NCBI GenBank assembly: GCA_945862545.1
Contig: CAMAYS010000092.1
Location: 1-8,095 of the forward strand
From: Casp-actino8 sp945862545
GTDB taxonomy: Bacteria; Actinomycetota; Acidimicrobiia; Acidimicrobiales; Ilumatobacteraceae
Reading direction: 5' to 3'
DNA length: 8,095 nt
Made by a program: the position numbers and the translations under genes
Shown here: one piece after another, positions 6,333 through 8,095 of the stretch
Position numbering within the stretch: the first letter of the stretch is position 1
Layout of the letters: every line of letters begins with the position of its first letter
The notes under the pieces: model-generated
What the model saw: the letters and a program-made list of their open reading frames with translations, nothing else
Told to the model about the DNA's origin: nothing
Database searches by the model: none

Positions 6333-6857
6333 TTAGGGCATCGTCGTTTCGAGCCAACATTGGCGGATTCGTTCTGCTGTGACGTTCAGCGGTTCAGAGA
6401 TGGTCTTGGCATTAGCAGTGACAGCCATAAAGTTTGCATCCCCAACGGTCCTTGGAACGATGTGCACATGGAGATGCTCCGCCACGCTTCCTCCTGCCGA
6501 TCGTCCAATATTTATCCCAATATTGAGTCCTTGAGGCTCATAAACGGTACTCAGGACCTCGCTCGCTCGGGTGACAGTCGCCCAAAGTTCCAGTGATTCC
6601 ATGGCGCTGAGCGAGGAAAGATCGTTGACTTGGCGGTATGGCAAAACCAAAAGATGACCGACGGCGTAAGGAAAAGCATTGAGGATCACGAAAACCAACT
6701 CACCTCGGTGCACGATAAAGGAGTCCTCATCAGAGATGTTGGCCCTCAGAATTTGTGTGAAAACACTTTCCCGATCTTGCGCGTCCTGAGCAGCTTGTCC
6801 AGTTAAGCCCTCAAGGTACTGTGAGCGCCAACCGGTCCACAATGCATCAATCATCAT
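6333..6857 (-). CDS. HIT-family protein, Ap4A phosphorylase-like
   Basis: A 174-residue histidine-triad protein. The triad is seen as HLHVHIVPR with His118, His120 and His122; the middle histidine is the nucleophile in this family. It is preceded by the nucleotide-pocket segment NIGINIGRSAGGSVAE. The N-terminal LWTGWR and the later GDANF segment resemble mycobacterial Rv2613c, an Ap4A phosphorylase encoded between thrS and pgsA1, as here. The likely role is breakdown of diadenosine polyphosphates, which aminoacyl-tRNA synthetases make as by-products. This makes the thrS neighbour fitting, but substrate choice between phosphorylase and hydrolase is inferred. The start is the first of two adjacent ATG codons at 6857 and 6854. 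A TTG at 6866 would give 3 more residues and overlap the thrS stop, but nothing favours it. Only a weak GAG lies upstream, so coupling to thrS translation is likely. Confidence 0.92.
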   Translation of the reverse strand: MMIDALWTGWRSQYLEGLTGQAAQDAQDRESVFTQILRANISDEDSFIVHRGELVFVILNAFPYAVGHLLVLPYRQVNDLSSLSAMESLELWATVTRASEVLSTVYEPQGLNIGINIGRSAGGSVAEHLHVHIVPRTVGDANFMAVTANAKTISEPLNVTAERIRQCWLETTMP

Positions 6858-6862
6858 CAGAC

Positions 6863-8095
6863 TCAAATATCTGAAAAACTAATCTCAGTAAGAACCCGAT
6901 CCGCAAATGAAGAAATCGAAACTCCACGTTCAACGTCGGCTCCTCGAGCATTGACACCTACGGTCTGCGCAGAGATGTCTTCGTCACCAACAACGAGAAC
7001 ATACGGAATCTTTTCAAGCTTGCCGACCCGAATTCGTTTGCCAAGTTGATCGCTAGCTTCAGATATGTCAACGCGCAATCCGTTGGCAATTAAAATGTCG
7101 GCAACCTTCTGGGCATACTCTTCGTGCGCCAATGCAACAGGAAGAATGCGTACTTGGATAGGGCTAAGCCAAGTGGGAAAGGCCCCCGCATAATGCTCCA
7201 CAAGGACTCCAAAAAAGCGTTCAACGGAGCCAAATAAGGCACGATGCAACATGATTGGCCTTTGTCTACTGCCGTCATTGGCTACATATTCCAGATCAAA
7301 TCTCTCGGGTAGATTGAAGTCGCACTGAATTGTTGATAATTGCCATGTACGCCCAATTGCATCGCGTACATGGATATCAATCTTGGGACCGTAGAACGCA
7401 GCGTCGCCCTCCTTGACGCTGTATGACACACCATGAGCATCAAGAGCGCTGACTAAAGCACCCGTAGCGGTATCCCAAATCTCATCGGAGCCGACATATT
7501 TCACTGGGTCCTTCGTTGACAAGTGGAATGAAAAATCTTCGAATCCAAAAGCTTTGAGCACGCTCATAACAAAATCTAGTAAGGAAATGATTTCACTTTG
7601 GAGTTGATCCTGAGTACAAAAAATATGACTATCGTCTTGTGTGAATCCGCGAATCCTCATTAAGCCATGCAATGTTCCGGCGCGCTCGTAACGGTAAACG
7701 GTTCCTAATTCAAAGAGTCTGAGGGGTAATTCGCGATAACTGCGTTGGCGTCCGCGAAAAATCAGACAGTGCATCGGACAGTTCATCGGCTTTAGGTAAT
7801 AAGTTCCGTTGTCCATCTCCATGGGTGGATACATTCCGTCAGCGTAGAAATCCAAGTGGCCTGAGGTCTGAAAGAGCGTGGCGTTGGAGAGATGGGGAGT
7901 GAAGACGAATTGGTATCCACCACTCTGGTGGCGAGCGCGACTGTAATCCTCCATCAACTTGCGGATGATCGCCCCCTTTGGATGCCACACGGCAAGCCCA
8001 CCTCCCAATTCTGAGGGAAATGACAAGAGATCTAATTCAACTGCGAGTTTGCGATGATCCCGTCGCTCTGCCTCAACAAGTCGATGCAAGTATTC
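6863..8095 (-). CDS. thrS: threonyl-tRNA synthetase, N-terminal part outside the window
   Basis: This class II synthetase charges tRNA-Thr with threonine in the cytosol. The frame is open to the window edge (410 visible residues, beginning E-Y-L). The family is usually about 640-690 residues, so roughly 250 N-terminal residues with the TGS and editing domains lie outside. Visible in order are the start of the catalytic core (RDHRKL, then the HPKG segment), the NCPMHC segment with the expected zinc ligand Cys106, motif 2 (RYE at about 135-137 followed by GLMRIRGFTQDDSHIF), zinc ligand His157, zinc ligand His284 and motif 3 (GSVER at about 289-293). The anticodon-binding domain runs from about 312 to the end. 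All three zinc ligands are present and there is no frameshift. The TGA stop lies 5 bases before the preferred start of the HIT gene. Catalytic and zinc roles are family knowledge; the residues are seen directly. Confidence 0.97.
   Translation of the reverse strand, partial: EYLHRLVEAERRDHRKLAVELDLLSFPSELGGGLAVWHPKGAIIRKLMEDYSRARHQSGGYQFVFTPHLSNATLFQTSGHLDFYADGMYPPMEMDNGTYYLKPMNCPMHCLIFRGRQRSYRELPLRLFELGTVYRYERAGTLHGLMRIRGFTQDDSHIFCTQDQLQSEIISLLDFVMSVLKAFGFEDFSFHLSTKDPVKYVGSDEIWDTATGALVSALDAHGVSYSVKEGDAAFYGPKIDIHVRDAIGRTWQLSTIQCDFNLPERFDLEYVANDGSRQRPIMLHRALFGSVERFFGVLVEHYAGAFPTWLSPIQVRILPVALAHEEYAQKVADILIANGLRVDISEASDQLGKRIRVGKLEKIPYVLVVGDEDISAQTVGVNARGADVERGVSISSFADRVLTEISFSDI

Larger units (their letters stand above)
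1..8095 (-). other. probable single transcription unit spanning the window
   Basis: All nine genes share the minus strand, with spacings between preferred starts and stops of 5, 28, 35, 12, 39, 0, 8 and -4 bases in order of transcription. No hairpin followed by a T-run, and no convincing -35/-10 pair, was seen in the gaps. The 39-base gap before the lipoprotein gene (4041-4079) is the largest and the only reasonable place for a promoter separating the lipid genes from the transporter genes. Confidence 0.55.

Noticed and set aside
6863..8089. Complete short thrS starting at a TTG at 8089
   Set aside because: The frame continues to the window edge (E-Y before it), and the protein begins in the middle of the ThrS catalytic region, so this is a gene cut by the window, not a short synthetase.

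Overview
The window is a gene-dense block of an actinobacterial chromosome. Every supported gene lies on the minus strand, so transcription runs from position 8095 towards 1. The order thrS, HIT-family Ap4A phosphorylase-like gene, CDP-alcohol phosphatidyltransferase, PIM-type acyltransferase matches the mycobacterial/actinobacterial locus thrS-Rv2613c-pgsA1-patA (known synteny). Base composition by eye is moderate, not the high G+C of mycobacteria or streptomycetes. This suggests one of the lower-G+C, probably uncultured, aquatic-type Actinobacteria; that placement is inference, and no rRNA is present to test it.

Layout in order of transcription: 8095-6863, threonyl-tRNA synthetase lacking its N-terminal part; 6857-6333, HIT nucleotide hydrolase/phosphorylase; 6304-5774, an unnamed two-helix membrane protein with a conserved-looking cytosolic tail; 5738-5049, phosphatidylinositol-phosphate synthase; 5036-4080, PatA/LpxL-like acyltransferase; 4040-3372, a cysteine-containing probable lipoprotein with two related halves; 3371-1227, a membrane-fusion (adapter) protein with a peptidoglycan-binding domain and a Calx-beta array; 1218-511, a MacB/LolD-type ABC ATPase; 514-1 and beyond, a MacB/FtsX-type permease cut by the window edge.

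The upstream half makes phosphatidylinositol-derived envelope lipids. The downstream half looks like a monoderm MacAB/YknXYZ-type mechanotransmission ABC system with an accessory lipoprotein. Gaps are at most about 40 bases, two junctions overlap or abut, and no convincing terminator or internal promoter was seen, so the whole block could be one transcript. No stretch over 300 bases lacks a gene. No RNA genes, insertion sequences, CRISPR arrays or attachment sites were found.

The most unusual feature is the adapter. Between its peptidoglycan-binding domain and the point where the adapter fold resumes, about 360 residues of Calx-beta repeats are inserted. The array starts with the C-terminal half of a repeat and ends with the N-terminal half of one, so the two ends could complete each other. 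A second point of interest is that pimA, which follows patA in mycobacteria, is absent here and the efflux-type genes sit in its place.
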